Shown: positions 17,191 to 25,891 of the stretch, one piece after another | Position numbering within the stretch: the first letter of the stretch is position 1 | Layout: each line of letters begins with the position of its first letter | Assembly (NCBI GenBank): GCA_018436095.1 | Contig: JAHDMJ010000013.1 | Span: 1 to 64,000, forward strand | Direction: 5' to 3' | DNA length: 64,000 nt | Source: Clostridia bacterium | GTDB lineage: Bacteria > Bacillota > Peptococcia > DRI-13 > UBA5745 | Notes under the pieces: model-generated | What the model saw: the letters and a program-made list of their open reading frames with translations, nothing else | Told to the model about the DNA's origin: nothing | The model's database searches: none | Position numbers and translations under genes: made by a program

Positions 17191-17664
17191 CTATTCTTTT
17201 TCTGTTTTTGCTGTCATTTTGTTCATAAAAAAGCGGCTCAGATGCTTGAGGGATAAAATCAGCATATCCAGTTGAGGGCCGTCCAGGCCGGAGACCACTT
17301 CCTCAATCATCTCTTCATGAAATCTGTGGTGCAGCTCATTGGCGGCCTGGCCCTTGTCCGTCAGAAAAATATTGATGATCCGCCTGTCCTCCTGGCTTTG
17401 CTGCCGGCTGACGTAGCCTTTTCTGACCAGAACGCTGATGGCGGTAGTCAAAGCTCCCACGCTGATGGATAAAGCTCTGGCCACGTTGGTCATGGTGTTT
17501 TTGCTTTTGGCCTGCAAACGGTCAATGGCTTCCAATACATGAAACTCTTTCACGCTGAGTCCCGGCGCCCCGCAAGAAGCTAAGGTTTGCTCCTCCCAGG
17601 TCAGGATATTGTTGAAAACCGTAACGAAAAAATGGTTTAGTTCAGCCTTGTGCTGCGTATTCAT
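17191..17664 (-). CDS. MarR-family transcriptional regulator
   Basis: A 157-residue winged-helix dimer protein. The DNA-binding region is TMTNVARALSISVGALTTAISVLVRKGYV followed by the wing QSQEDRRIINIFLTDKG, the standard MarR D-R-R signature. It is the first gene of the operon with degV, and its promoter region contains a 12-bp palindrome over the -10 box, consistent with self-repression. In several Firmicutes a MarR-type protein (FabT) controls fatty-acid genes, so a lipid-related role is possible but not shown. Confidence 0.88.
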   Translation of the reverse strand: MNTQHKAELNHFFVTVFNNILTWEEQTLASCGAPGLSVKEFHVLEAIDRLQAKSKNTMTNVARALSISVGALTTAISVLVRKGYVSRQQSQEDRRIINIFLTDKGQAANELHHRFHEEMIEEVVSGLDGPQLDMLILSLKHLSRFFMNKMTAKTEKE

Positions 17665-17707
17665 CGCTAAACCTTTCTGGATGATAATCCCATATTTATT
17701 TTAACTA

Positions 17708-17742
17708 TAAAATATTTTAATATCAAACTATTATTCTGTCAA
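17708..17742 (-). promoter_or_regulatory. marR-degV promoter with overlapping palindrome
   Basis: Read on the minus strand: TTGACA (17737-17742), a 17-base spacer and TAAAAT (17714-17719). The perfect palindrome TAAAATATTTTA (17708-17719) covers the -10 box and is a plausible MarR operator. Confidence 0.75.
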
Positions 17743-17758
17743 CGAATAAAAAGGTGAA

Positions 17759-17807
17759 AATATAAAAAGGCCGTCTCCCTTCAGGTTTGTAAGCCTGGGG
17801 GACGGCC
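17759..17807 (-). terminator. Terminator of the Cys-rich protein gene
   Basis: An 11-bp stem (17769-17779 with 17797-17807, one G-U) holds a smaller internal CAGG/CCTG stem. On the minus strand it is followed by TTTTTATATT. It lies 60 bases after the Cys-rich gene stop and before the marR promoter. Confidence 0.8.
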
Positions 17808-17867
17808 GAATTGTTGTCATGTCGCTACACCACCGCTCAGTGACAGGTAAAGGCAATACCTTTGCCT

Positions 17868-18584
17868 TTACTCGATCACTTCACCTTGCACTTCGTCGTA
17901 GTCCCACTGATTCCAATCCTGCTGGGAACTTTCGCCGTAGGCTGCCATGGGAGCGGGCAAAGGCCGATACACCACGGTGCGGCGGGGAGTGCATGCAGGC
18001 AGGCACAGGGGCTGACAGGGCAGGGAGCAAGAGGGGGAGCAGAAAGGCTGACAGCAGGAATGGCGCCAATCGCAGGAGGAGCAAGGATTGCAGCAACCTG
18101 CGGAAAAAGAGGAATAGCCTACAGTACGGCAACCTCTATGGTTGCAGTAAATTTGGGTGACGCCATCAAAGCAGGGGCCACAGGTCGGCAGTGGCCGGGG
18201 GCAGCAGGATGTGCCACAGGAGGTGCCACAAGACGTGCCGCAAATGGGTAAAGACCTGCAAGAGCAGTGGGAGGAGCCGCAGCCCCGGCATGACCGGCAG
18301 GAGCGGCGGCAGCGGCCGCAGCCGCTGCACGAAGACCTGCCGCAGCCGTAGGAGCCGCAGCCGCCGCCACAATTACTGGGGAAATTGGTGAAGTTGGAGT
18401 GACCGTAAACACGGTTACCCTCACCACAGGTGGAGACCCCTAAGACGGGCCTGGGAAGGTTGCAGGGAGCTGGCCTGCAGGTTCTTACGGGGGTGCAGTC
18501 GATGGGGTATTTCCCGGGGCGGCCGGGGCGGCCGTTGGCAAATATGGTCCCGAAGGTTTCCACATATGCGTTCAAGGCTTTCAT
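17868..18584 (-). CDS. Extremely Cys-rich protein, candidate spore-surface protein
   Basis: A 238-residue protein with about 35 cysteines (15 percent), many glycines and prolines, and keratin-like tracts such as CGTSCGTSCGTSCC and CRRSCRSCRGCG. The first 60 residues and last 40 are less Cys-rich; the C-terminus is acidic and aromatic (DWNQWDYDEVQGEVIE). There is no signal peptide or membrane helix. The Cys spacing does not follow a zinc-finger or ferredoxin pattern. Such composition is typical of insoluble disulfide-linked spore coat or exosporium proteins, and spoIVA is nearby, so a spore role is inferred. AAAGGA lies 11 bases before the ATG; a dedicated terminator follows. No sporulation promoter could be recognised. 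It has no family I can name. Confidence 0.7.
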   Translation of the reverse strand: MKALNAYVETFGTIFANGRPGRPGKYPIDCTPVRTCRPAPCNLPRPVLGVSTCGEGNRVYGHSNFTNFPSNCGGGCGSYGCGRSSCSGCGRCRRSCRSCRGCGSSHCSCRSLPICGTSCGTSCGTSCCPRPLPTCGPCFDGVTQIYCNHRGCRTVGYSSFSAGCCNPCSSCDWRHSCCQPFCSPSCSLPCQPLCLPACTPRRTVVYRPLPAPMAAYGESSQQDWNQWDYDEVQGEVIE

Positions 18585-18657
18585 TTAGACATGCGTCCTT
18601 TCTTTTTTTGTTTATCCGGGATAGAGGTACCATCCATGCCGGTATCCTATCTTATTC

Positions 18658-18686
18658 TTTACAGGGGGAAAGTGCTACGCTAAAAT
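18658..18686 (+). promoter_or_regulatory. Sigma-A promoter of the dipeptidase gene
   Basis: TTTACA (18658-18663), a 17-base spacer and TAAAAT (18681-18686), 38 bases before the ATG at 18724. Confidence 0.65.
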
Positions 18687-18723
18687 AGCAAGTGAAGAAG
18701 AAAAGGACGAGGGGTATTAAAAA

Positions 18724-19665
18724 ATGAAACCTGCCGCTTATTATATAAAGGAAAGGCCCCGCCGCAAGCGAAAAATCCGGCCAGGCTTGATTCTCATTGT
18801 GCTGCTTGGTATAGTAGCCTTGGCCACCGTGGTCTATAGCGGCCAGGTGAAGGTACTCCTGTTCGGGAGCCTGGGGCAGGCCCAGGCAAAGGAGCAAACA
18901 GGGGACGGCCTCGATGCAAATTCTGATGAGAATCAGAAAATGGCAGAGCAGGAAAATGCAGAGGGTCAAGGCGAGCAAGGGGAGCAGGGCGCAAAAGAAG
19001 CAGTTCCGCCGGAGCCTCCCGTGCTCTATGCCTTTCCCCAGCCTGTGGCCTTTGTTGAAGGGGGCAAAGCCTATCAGGATGAATTGGTGGATGTGCGGCT
19101 GGTGATTCCGGGTATTCAGGTAAACATGCTCTATGCCAGCGAAGATAATTTTACAGGACAGGTTCTCTATCCCCTGGATTTATGCCTCCTGCAGAAGGGC
19201 ACGGCAGAGAAATTAAAAAAAGCCCAGGAAATTCTGGCTGCTGACGGCTATCAGCTATTGATTACCGATGCTTACCGGCCTTTTTCCGTGCAGTTGAAAA
19301 TGTTTGAACTGGTCGGCAGTAGCGCCTATTTGGCCAATCCCCACCGCAGCCCTTCCAATCACAACCGGGGAGCGGCAGTGGATGTGACGCTGCTGGATAG
19401 TGAGGGCAATCCTCTGGAAATGCCCTCGGCCATCGATACGTTTGACGCCACCGCCCACCGGGCCTACAATCCCGGTCCCGGCCAGCCGCCCCGCAGTCAG
19501 GCCGCCAAAGATAATATGGATTATTTAACGAAGGTCATGGTTGAGTGCGGTTTCACCACCATAAAGAGCGAGTGGTGGCATTATGACGACAAGGACGCCA
19601 AGACCTATCCCGCTACGGACAGGGACTTCTTGACCATACCCCTGAAAACTCTTGATGCAGAGTAG
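18724..19665 (+). CDS. D-Ala-D-Ala dipeptidase / carboxypeptidase-like protein (M15)
   Basis: A 313-residue zinc peptidase with an N-terminal membrane anchor (about residues 20-38, after a basic RPRRKRKIR stretch) and a Glu/Gln-rich linker to about residue 95. The catalytic domain has the two M15 metal motifs: SNHNRGAAVDV (His and Asp ligands, about 216-226) and SEWWHY (catalytic Glu and His ligand, about 281-286). The VRLVIPGIQVNMLYAS and ITDAYRPFSVQ segments resemble VanX/DdpX dipeptidases. It probably acts outside the membrane on peptidoglycan-derived D-Ala-D-Ala or on wall peptides. No vanHA ligase genes are nearby, so glycopeptide resistance is not implied. The ribosome site is weak. Confidence 0.82.
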   Translation: MKPAAYYIKERPRRKRKIRPGLILIVLLGIVALATVVYSGQVKVLLFGSLGQAQAKEQTGDGLDANSDENQKMAEQENAEGQGEQGEQGAKEAVPPEPPVLYAFPQPVAFVEGGKAYQDELVDVRLVIPGIQVNMLYASEDNFTGQVLYPLDLCLLQKGTAEKLKKAQEILAADGYQLLITDAYRPFSVQLKMFELVGSSAYLANPHRSPSNHNRGAAVDVTLLDSEGNPLEMPSAIDTFDATAHRAYNPGPGQPPRSQAAKDNMDYLTKVMVECGFTTIKSEWWHYDDKDAKTYPATDRDFLTIPLKTLDAE

Positions 19666-19691
19666 TCACAGACAATCCCCGGATGAGAAGG

Positions 19692-19742
19692 AAAAGCGCT
19701 GGCAAGTCTTCAAAAAACAAGAGGCTTTCAGCGCTTTTTGAA
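19692..19742 (+). terminator. Intrinsic terminator after the dipeptidase gene
   Basis: AAAAGCGCTG (19692-19701) pairs with CAGCGCTTTT (19729-19738), and T-rich sequence follows. Confidence 0.75.
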
Positions 19743-20026
19743 TTTTTAAAAGTCAGCGGCGGCAGTGAAATTTTTTTTATTCGAATCGCCTATTAATCCT
19801 ATCGCAAATGTATATTTCACTTATGGATTTACCCATGTTATTGTTATTACAAGCAAAGTAAAAATAAAGTGCGGGTATTTTTTTTAATCGAATTAGTTAC
19901 AAAATTCACAATTAATAACGAAGCAGGATTTAATCTGGTCCGTTATGAAAAAATAAGGAGGTGAGTTGAAGGTAGCGTTCCATTTTGCCTTATTCCGTCG
20001 GATAAAAAAACTTGGAGGAAAAGCCT
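19743..20026 (+). promoter_or_regulatory. Leader region of the catabolic operon
   Basis: AT-rich DNA between the terminator and the SLC13 gene. A partial dyad TTGTTATTACAA (19841-19852) has the T-N-A form of LysR sites, and a LysR gene lies at the operon end. No convincing -35/-10 pair was found. A perfect Shine-Dalgarno AAGGAGGTGA (19955-19964) precedes TTG 19966 of a 25-codon frame (19966-20043) that overlaps the first codons of the SLC13 gene; this could be a coupled leader peptide, but its translation is unproven. Confidence 0.4.
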
Positions 20027-21457
20027 ATGAATCTAAAAGCTGAATCTAAAGAGAAGTCGATGATGTCTCCGGTATTGAAAAAAGGTATTTGGTTGATAGC
20101 TACGTTTTTTATCTATTTTGCTATAACGGCATTGCCTACGCCTGAAGGACTGACTCCCATCGGCCAGAAGTCCATTGCCCTTATGGTGGTGGCGGTTATT
20201 GCCTGGGTAGTCGAGATTTTACCTATTGCGGTTTCATCCCTTGTGCTCTTGTTTTTACAGCATATCATCGGCACGGAGAAAATGGGACCGGCAGTTCAGA
20301 ACTTTGCTACTCCCACAGTTCTCTTTGTTTTATCCTCCTTTTTCCTGGCTGCCGCTTTGTCGGCCAGCGGTTTGAGTAAGCGGATATCGATGAAAATAAC
20401 CATGATGTCGGAAGGCAATCCCAAAAAAGCGGCGTTTTTTCTTATGGCGGCAACGGCGGTGCTATCCACCTGTATTTCCGATGTGCCGGCAGCAGCAGCC
20501 TTCGCCCCCATCGGTCTTGCTCTTCTGGACAAAAATAATTGCAAGCTGGGCTCCAGCAATTTTGCGAAAACGCTGATGATCGGTATTCCTTTCGCATCAT
20601 TGATCGGCGGCGTAGCCACGCCGGCGGGCTCTTCATTGAATGTGTTAACTTTGTCTTTGCTGAAATCCACCTCCGAGATCGACATAGGCTTTGTTCAATG
20701 GTCCTCCGTAGGAATTCCCGTAGTTATTTTAACAATTCCCCTGGCCTGGAAGCTTATCACCATGGTGTTCCCTCCCGAAATGGAAAAACTGGTGGGCATG
20801 GAAGATGTGCATAAGGAATACAAGGAATTGGGCCCTGTATCAAAAAATGAAATAAAATTTATGATTATTATGCTTCTTATGCTGATCACTTGGTTTACCG
20901 AAACCATCCATAAAATTCCCTTGCCCATATCCGCCACCCTTGGGGCAGCCCTTTTCTTTGTCCCCGGCATCAATCTGCTGAATTGGGATACTGCCAAAAA
21001 CAGGGTTGGCTGGGATACTATACTGCTAATCGGCGCTTCCAGCTCCCTGGGCACCACTTTATGGAACTCAGGAGCCGCCACTTGGGTAGCCACAACGGCT
21101 TTGAGCGGCATTCAAGGAGCCTCTTCCCTAACCGTAATACTTTTTGTCGTAATATTCACTATATTAATTCATTTACTGGTGCCCGTTAATCCCGCTATCG
21201 TGTCGGTTATGGTGCCTACCCTGGCGGCTTTTGCCACCAGTTTGGGGATGAATCCCGCTTTTCTGGTTATTCCCATGGGCTTCACCGTATCGGCGGCCTT
21301 CTTACTGCCCCTTGACCCCGTTCCTTTGATCACCTATTCGTCAGGACATTATAAAATGGGGGACTATTTCAAAGCCGGTGTGCCTGTCTGTGTGTTGTGG
21401 ACCCTTGTCATGACCTTGGCCATGATGGTGCTGGCCCGTCCCTTAGGATTGTTTTAA
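20027..21457 (+). CDS. SLC13/DASS-family anion transporter
   Basis: A 476-residue membrane carrier with about 11-12 helices of the divalent anion:sodium symporter family. Family features include FVLSSFFLAAALSASGLSKR, the first re-entrant region GIPFASLIGGVATPAGSSLN and the second NPAIVSVMVPTLAAFATSLG. Such carriers import di- or monocarboxylates or sulfate with Na+. ATG 20027 has GGAGG at 20014-20018; the upstream TTG 20012 is less likely. It is the first gene of an operon with an acyl-CoA ligase, a CoA-transferase and a molybdenum hydroxylase, so the cargo is probably the organic acid degraded by these enzymes. Confidence 0.88.
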   Translation: MNLKAESKEKSMMSPVLKKGIWLIATFFIYFAITALPTPEGLTPIGQKSIALMVVAVIAWVVEILPIAVSSLVLLFLQHIIGTEKMGPAVQNFATPTVLFVLSSFFLAAALSASGLSKRISMKITMMSEGNPKKAAFFLMAATAVLSTCISDVPAAAAFAPIGLALLDKNNCKLGSSNFAKTLMIGIPFASLIGGVATPAGSSLNVLTLSLLKSTSEIDIGFVQWSSVGIPVVILTIPLAWKLITMVFPPEMEKLVGMEDVHKEYKELGPVSKNEIKFMIIMLLMLITWFTETIHKIPLPISATLGAALFFVPGINLLNWDTAKNRVGWDTILLIGASSSLGTTLWNSGAATWVATTALSGIQGASSLTVILFVVIFTILIHLLVPVNPAIVSVMVPTLAAFATSLGMNPAFLVIPMGFTVSAAFLLPLDPVPLITYSSGHYKMGDYFKAGVPVCVLWTLVMTLAMMVLARPLGLF

Positions 21458-21494
21458 TCCACCAAACTATTGGTGAAACCTGTGAGGCGTAAAA

Positions 21495-22850
21495 ATGAGG
21501 ATGCCCAAGATTAAAGAAACAACGAATATCCATTGCAAATATTGGTCTGTGGCGGAGTTGATGCCCAGGGAGGAACTGCAAAAGCTTCAATTCGACAGGC
21601 TGGTGGAGCAGGTAGGCTACCTATGGGAGAAAAGCGGGTTTTACCGCCAAAAATGGCAAAAAGCCGGCTTCTTGCCGAAACGGTTGAAAACCATGGAGGA
21701 CATCAGACAGATCCCTATATTAAAAAAAGAAGAAATCCGTATAAGTCAGGAAACAGAGCCGCCCTACGGCATGATGCGGGTTCCCGGCAGCGGATCGATT
21801 TCCAGAATTGCCATGACCTCGGGCACCACCGGTGAGCCGGTGCTGATCCCCTTTACGAAAGAGGACTACTTTGGCGTTTTCTGTGAAGGAGGCGTCCGGG
21901 GCCTGTGGGCGGCGGGGGTCCGAAAAGAAGATGTGGTTCATGCGGCCTTCGGCTTTTTACCCTTCGTCGGCTTACATGGGGTTTATGACGCCTGCGAACA
22001 TTTTATCGGCTCTTTAGTGGTTCCCGGCGGGGCCTGGGACAGCATGCTGCGCTTGCGCATGATCAAAAAGTTCAAGGTAACGGTGTTAATGGGAACGCCC
22101 ACTTATCTTCTGCACTTGGCGGCTGTGGCCGCAGAAAACGGTATTGATCCCGCAAGCCTTGGGATCAGGCTGGTGCTGACTACCGGCGAATGCGGTTCGG
22201 CTTCGGTGAGCAATACAGGAGTACGGCTGGAAAAGGCCTGGGGCTGCAAAGTATTTGATTTCTCCGGCACTCAGGAGACCAATTATATTTCCTGGACCTG
22301 TGAAGAAGGCACAGCTCACCTAAACGAAGATTTGCTGTATTTTGAAGTACTTGATCCGGAGACGAATGAAGCTGTTCCCCCCGGGGAACCGGGGAAATTG
22401 GTAGTCACCGATTTGATGCAGAAAACTCATCCCGTAATCAGATTTGAAACCGGCGATATTGTTGCCGGTATTGACTCGGAAACCAAATGTGCCTGCGGAA
22501 GGACCTTGAGCCGGCTAAAAGGTTATACGGGACGGGTAGGCGATATTATCAAGGTAAAAGGGGTATGTGTTTCCGTAACGGGAATTGAAAACGTGCTGCG
22601 GGGACTGGACTGCTGTTCCGATAATTATGAGTATATGGCTTTGCGGGATGGAGAAAAGGATAAAATCGTAGTGCGGCTGGAGCCCAATAAAGATGCGGAC
22701 CCCGGCTGCTGGGAAAGTATCCGCAGGCAAGTGGCGGAGGAACTGCGGGGCGCTTTTATGATCAATATGGATGTGGAGATAGTGGCCCCGGGCACTCTGC
22801 CGGTATTTGACCTGAAAGCCAAGCGCTTTCGTGACCTTAGAAAAAGCTAA
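21495..22850 (+). CDS. PaaK-like aryl/acyl-CoA ligase
   Basis: A 451-residue adenylate-forming enzyme of the phenylacetate-CoA ligase type. The ATP loop is AMTSGTTGEPVLIPFTKEDY, followed by DFSGTQETNYISW, the FETGDIV motif and the C-terminal hinge region GRVGDIIKVKGVCVSVTGIE. A CxC pair before the hinge (KCACGRTLSRL) is common in this family. Length fits PaaK (about 430-440). It probably activates an aromatic or related carboxylic acid to its CoA thioester in the cytoplasm with ATP. It lies between the carrier and the CoA-transferase genes; the ribosome site is TGAGGCG. Phenylacetate itself is not implied, because no other paa genes are present. Confidence 0.85.
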   Translation: MRMPKIKETTNIHCKYWSVAELMPREELQKLQFDRLVEQVGYLWEKSGFYRQKWQKAGFLPKRLKTMEDIRQIPILKKEEIRISQETEPPYGMMRVPGSGSISRIAMTSGTTGEPVLIPFTKEDYFGVFCEGGVRGLWAAGVRKEDVVHAAFGFLPFVGLHGVYDACEHFIGSLVVPGGAWDSMLRLRMIKKFKVTVLMGTPTYLLHLAAVAAENGIDPASLGIRLVLTTGECGSASVSNTGVRLEKAWGCKVFDFSGTQETNYISWTCEEGTAHLNEDLLYFEVLDPETNEAVPPGEPGKLVVTDLMQKTHPVIRFETGDIVAGIDSETKCACGRTLSRLKGYTGRVGDIIKVKGVCVSVTGIENVLRGLDCCSDNYEYMALRDGEKDKIVVRLEPNKDADPGCWESIRRQVAEELRGAFMINMDVEIVAPGTLPVFDLKAKRFRDLRKS

Positions 22851-22901
22851 GTCTATCAAAGCAGGTTAAGGTATTGAATAAGAGTTGAGGGGAGAGAGGA
22901 T

Positions 22902-24461
22902 ATGTCAAAGGTTATTTCGGCAAAACAGTCGGCTGAGCTGATCAAGGATGGTTCTACAATAGCGTGGACTACCGCCGGCTTATGCGGATTCCCTGAAGAG
23001 GTGGCGGCGGCTATTGAGGCCAGGTTTTTAGAAAGCGGATTTCCCAAAAACCTGACCATGACCCATAGCTGCGGCTGCGGCGACCACAAAACCAGAGGCA
23101 TGAATCATTTTGGTTATGAAGGGCTCGTCAAAAAGGTAATAGCAGGCCATATCGGCGAGGCCCCCAAATTAGGACAATTGGTTGCCGACAATAAAGTAGA
23201 ATGCCACTTGCTGCCTCAGGGGGTTATGACTCATCTGTGGCGGCAGATGGCCGGTAAAAAAGTGGGCGTAATCACAAAGGTCGGTTTAGGAACCTTTGTT
23301 GACCCCCGTCTGCAGGGCGGTAAGGTCTCCGAGATAACAAAGGATGAAAAAGTAAAGCTGATCGAGTTTGAAGGCGAAGAATACCTGTATTATAAGACCT
23401 TTCCTATTGATGTGGCGGTAATCCGGGGCTCCACTGCCGACGAAAGAGGCAATATGACCATGGATAGGGAGGCCCTGTTTCTGGAGGCCCTTTCTCTGGC
23501 AACGGCGGCAAAAAACAATGGCGGCATAGTGATTGCCCAGGTGGAATACCTGGCTAAGCCCTTTACCCTCCATCCCAAGCGGGTAAAAGTGCCCGGCGTC
23601 CTGGTGGATTACGTTGTGGTGGCCCAGCCGGAAAACCATATGCAGACAAAGAAGACCTTCTATAATCCTGCCCTTTGCGGCGACAGCAAGGTACCCATAG
23701 ACAATGTGGCGCCTCTGCCCCTTGATGAGCGGAAGATTATCGCCAGAAGAGCGGCTATGGAGCTGAAGGCCAACTCCACTCTGAATTTGGGCATCGGCAT
23801 GCCCGACGGTGTGGCCAGCGTGGCGGCGGAAGAGGGCGTCATGGAAATGCTGACCATGAGTACGGAGTTAGGCAACTTCGGCGGCATGCCTGCCGGCGGT
23901 CTGGATTTCCCGGCCACCTATAATTCCGAAGCCACAATAGACCACCCCTATATGTTTGACTTCTATGACGGCGGCGGCCTGGACGCCTGTGTTCTGGGCC
24001 TGGCTCAAACCGATAAAGAGGGTAACCTCAATGTCAGCAAGTTTGGACCAAAGGTGGTGGGTCCCGGCGGTTTTATCAATATCTCCAGCAGCGCCAAAAA
24101 GGTGGTTTTCGTGGGTACCATGACCGTTGGGGCTGAGTACGAAGTGAAAGAGGGCCGGCTCCACATTATTAAAGAAGGCAATATCAAAAAATTTGTGAAT
24201 CAAGTGGACCATGTTACCTTTAGCGGGCCTTATGCCTATAAAGCAGGCAGGCAAGTGGTTTATGTTACCGAGCGGGCTGTCTTTACTTTGGATGATGGCG
24301 AAATGACCTTGATTGAAATTGCGCCGGGCATCGATTTGGAAAAAGATGTTTTGTCAGCCATGGAATTCAAGCCGAAAATCGCCAAGGATCTCAAAGAAAT
24401 GCCGAAAGAAATCTTTGAAGCCTCCTGGGGTAAGCTCAAAGATATTATGCAGGCGAAATAA
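22902..24461 (+). CDS. Acyl-CoA:acetate/3-ketoacid CoA-transferase, single chain
   Basis: A 519-residue class I CoA-transferase with alpha and beta halves fused, as in propionate CoA-transferases. The N-terminal half opens VISAKQSAELIKDGSTIAWTT; the beta half has the catalytic glutamate in STELGNFGGMPAGG (Glu322), which forms the gamma-glutamyl-CoA thioester. GGGL and GPGGFINISSSAKKVVFVGT follow as in the family. GGGGAGAGAGG precedes the ATG. In this operon it offers an ATP-free way to move CoA between the substrate acid and a product such as acetyl-CoA, alongside the ligase. The exact acyl group is unknown. Confidence 0.9.
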   Translation: MSKVISAKQSAELIKDGSTIAWTTAGLCGFPEEVAAAIEARFLESGFPKNLTMTHSCGCGDHKTRGMNHFGYEGLVKKVIAGHIGEAPKLGQLVADNKVECHLLPQGVMTHLWRQMAGKKVGVITKVGLGTFVDPRLQGGKVSEITKDEKVKLIEFEGEEYLYYKTFPIDVAVIRGSTADERGNMTMDREALFLEALSLATAAKNNGGIVIAQVEYLAKPFTLHPKRVKVPGVLVDYVVVAQPENHMQTKKTFYNPALCGDSKVPIDNVAPLPLDERKIIARRAAMELKANSTLNLGIGMPDGVASVAAEEGVMEMLTMSTELGNFGGMPAGGLDFPATYNSEATIDHPYMFDFYDGGGLDACVLGLAQTDKEGNLNVSKFGPKVVGPGGFINISSSAKKVVFVGTMTVGAEYEVKEGRLHIIKEGNIKKFVNQVDHVTFSGPYAYKAGRQVVYVTERAVFTLDDGEMTLIEIAPGIDLEKDVLSAMEFKPKIAKDLKEMPKEIFEASWGKLKDIMQAK

Positions 24462-24485
24462 AAATACATTAAAGGGGGCTAAACC

Positions 24486-25355
24486 ATGTATCTACCGGAT
24501 TTTGATTATTATGTACCTGCCAGCGTAGCGGAAGCCTGTCAGCTATTAGCGGAGAATATTGACTGCGCCAAGGTGATCAGCGGCGGCACCGACTTGCTGC
24601 CCAAGATGAAGCATGGGCTGCTATCACCGCAAATCCTGGTGTCCATCAAGAAAATTCCCGGACTAAGAAAGATCGAATATGTGCAGGGCAAGGGCGTTGT
24701 TATCGGCGCGGCCTCCACCATCAACGACATCGTGTTTTCCGAGGTTGTACAGCAAAAATATCCCTCTGTATCCAATGCGGCTCACACAATGGCGGCCAAC
24801 CAGGTACGCCACAGCGGCACCGTAGGCGGCAATCTGGTCAGTGCCGTTCCCTCTGCCGATATGCCGCCTATTCTGATGGCTCTTAATGCCACTGCAACTA
24901 TCGAAGGTCCCAATGGCCAGCGCCAGCTGCCTGTAGAAGATGTGTTCTGCGGACCCAGCAAGTGCTTGCTTGAGAAAAGTGAGATTATTACGGAAATCAT
25001 CATTCCCGATCAGGCCATGACCGGCAGCACCTATTTCAAATTTGCTTTGCGCAGAGCGGGAGCTTTAGCGGTGGTAGGCGTTGCAGCAGCGGTGCAGGTT
25101 GAGAACGAAACAATTAAGGACGCTCGCGTAGCCTTGGGAGCAGTGGCTCCTGTGCCTATGCGGGCGAAGAAAACCGAAGAGTTTCTCATTGGCAAAAAGA
25201 TCAGCGATGAGCTGCTGGAGGAAGCGGGCAAAATCGCTGCCGCAGAGTGTAAGCCGATTACGGATTTCAGGGCTTCTGAGGAATACCGCCGGGATCTGGT
25301 GCGAATTTATACGAAACGGGCATTGTGCAAAGCTATTGATCAGGGCCACGTCTGA
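24486..25355 (+). CDS. Molybdenum hydroxylase, FAD-binding subunit
   Basis: A 289-residue medium subunit of the xanthine dehydrogenase / CO dehydrogenase family. FAD loops are KVISGGTDLLPKMKHG and QVRHSGTVGGNLVSAVPSAD; the C-terminal CO_deh_flav_C domain starts near residue 180 (FALRRAGALAVVGVAAAV). At 289 residues it lacks the additional [4Fe-4S] insertion seen in the beta subunit of 4-hydroxybenzoyl-CoA reductase. It transfers electrons from the Fe-S subunit to an external acceptor such as NAD(P)+. Genes for the other two subunits follow with 15- and 14-base gaps. Confidence 0.93.
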   Translation: MYLPDFDYYVPASVAEACQLLAENIDCAKVISGGTDLLPKMKHGLLSPQILVSIKKIPGLRKIEYVQGKGVVIGAASTINDIVFSEVVQQKYPSVSNAAHTMAANQVRHSGTVGGNLVSAVPSADMPPILMALNATATIEGPNGQRQLPVEDVFCGPSKCLLEKSEIITEIIIPDQAMTGSTYFKFALRRAGALAVVGVAAAVQVENETIKDARVALGAVAPVPMRAKKTEEFLIGKKISDELLEEAGKIAAAECKPITDFRASEEYRRDLVRIYTKRALCKAIDQGHV

Positions 25356-25370
25356 GAAAGGAGTGAGAAT

Positions 25371-25877
25371 ATGTCGAATTTCATCGTTGATAATAATGGC
25401 ATTAAGCGTTATCTCGTAACAATTAATGTTAACGGCATTGAGTATACCAAGGTAGTCAAGGCCAATACTTTGCTGGTCAACTTCCTGCGGGAAGAGCTTG
25501 ACCTGACGGGAACTAAAAAAGGCTGTGAGCTGGGCGACTGCGGTTCCTGTACGGTACTTTTAGAGGGCAAGCCCGTTAATTCCTGCCTGATTCTGGCCAT
25601 TGAAGCCGACGGCATGAAGGTTACCACTATTGAGGGCGTAGCCTCCACCGCTAATTTAGACAATATCCAGGAAAAGTTTTTGGAATACGGCGCCATTCAA
25701 TGTGGCTATTGCTCGGCGGGCATGATTCTGTCGGCAAAAGCGCTATTGACAGAAAACCCTAAGCCTACGGAAGAAGAAGTACGGGCAGGCATTTCCGGCA
25801 ACCTCTGCCGCTGCACCGGCTATATCAACATTATTAAAGCCATTATGGCCGCATCGGGACAAGAGGTAATGAATTAA
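25371..25877 (+). CDS. Molybdenum hydroxylase, [2Fe-2S] subunit
   Basis: A 168-residue small subunit with two [2Fe-2S] clusters. The plant-type ferredoxin cluster is formed by CELGDCGSCTVLLEGKPVNSC; the helical domain cluster by CGYCSAGMILSAKALL and SGNLCRCTGYINII. All eight cysteines are present. The length is usual for CoxS/HcrC-type subunits. It passes electrons from the molybdenum centre to FAD in the cytoplasmic heterotrimer. AAAGGAGTG precedes the ATG. Confidence 0.95.
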   Translation: MSNFIVDNNGIKRYLVTINVNGIEYTKVVKANTLLVNFLREELDLTGTKKGCELGDCGSCTVLLEGKPVNSCLILAIEADGMKVTTIEGVASTANLDNIQEKFLEYGAIQCGYCSAGMILSAKALLTENPKPTEEEVRAGISGNLCRCTGYINIIKAIMAASGQEVMN

Positions 25878-25891
25878 AGGAGGTAGTATAA

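Noticed and set aside
18119-18427. Ala-rich and Arg-rich frames opposite or alongside the Cys-rich gene
   Set aside because: They are products of the GC-rich repetitive coding sequence in other frames; the Cys-rich frame has start, ribosome site and terminator.
18724-19665. Glycopeptide-resistance VanX
   Set aside because: No vanH or vanA genes adjacent, and the N-terminal membrane anchor is unlike cytoplasmic VanX; a wall-peptide role is more likely.
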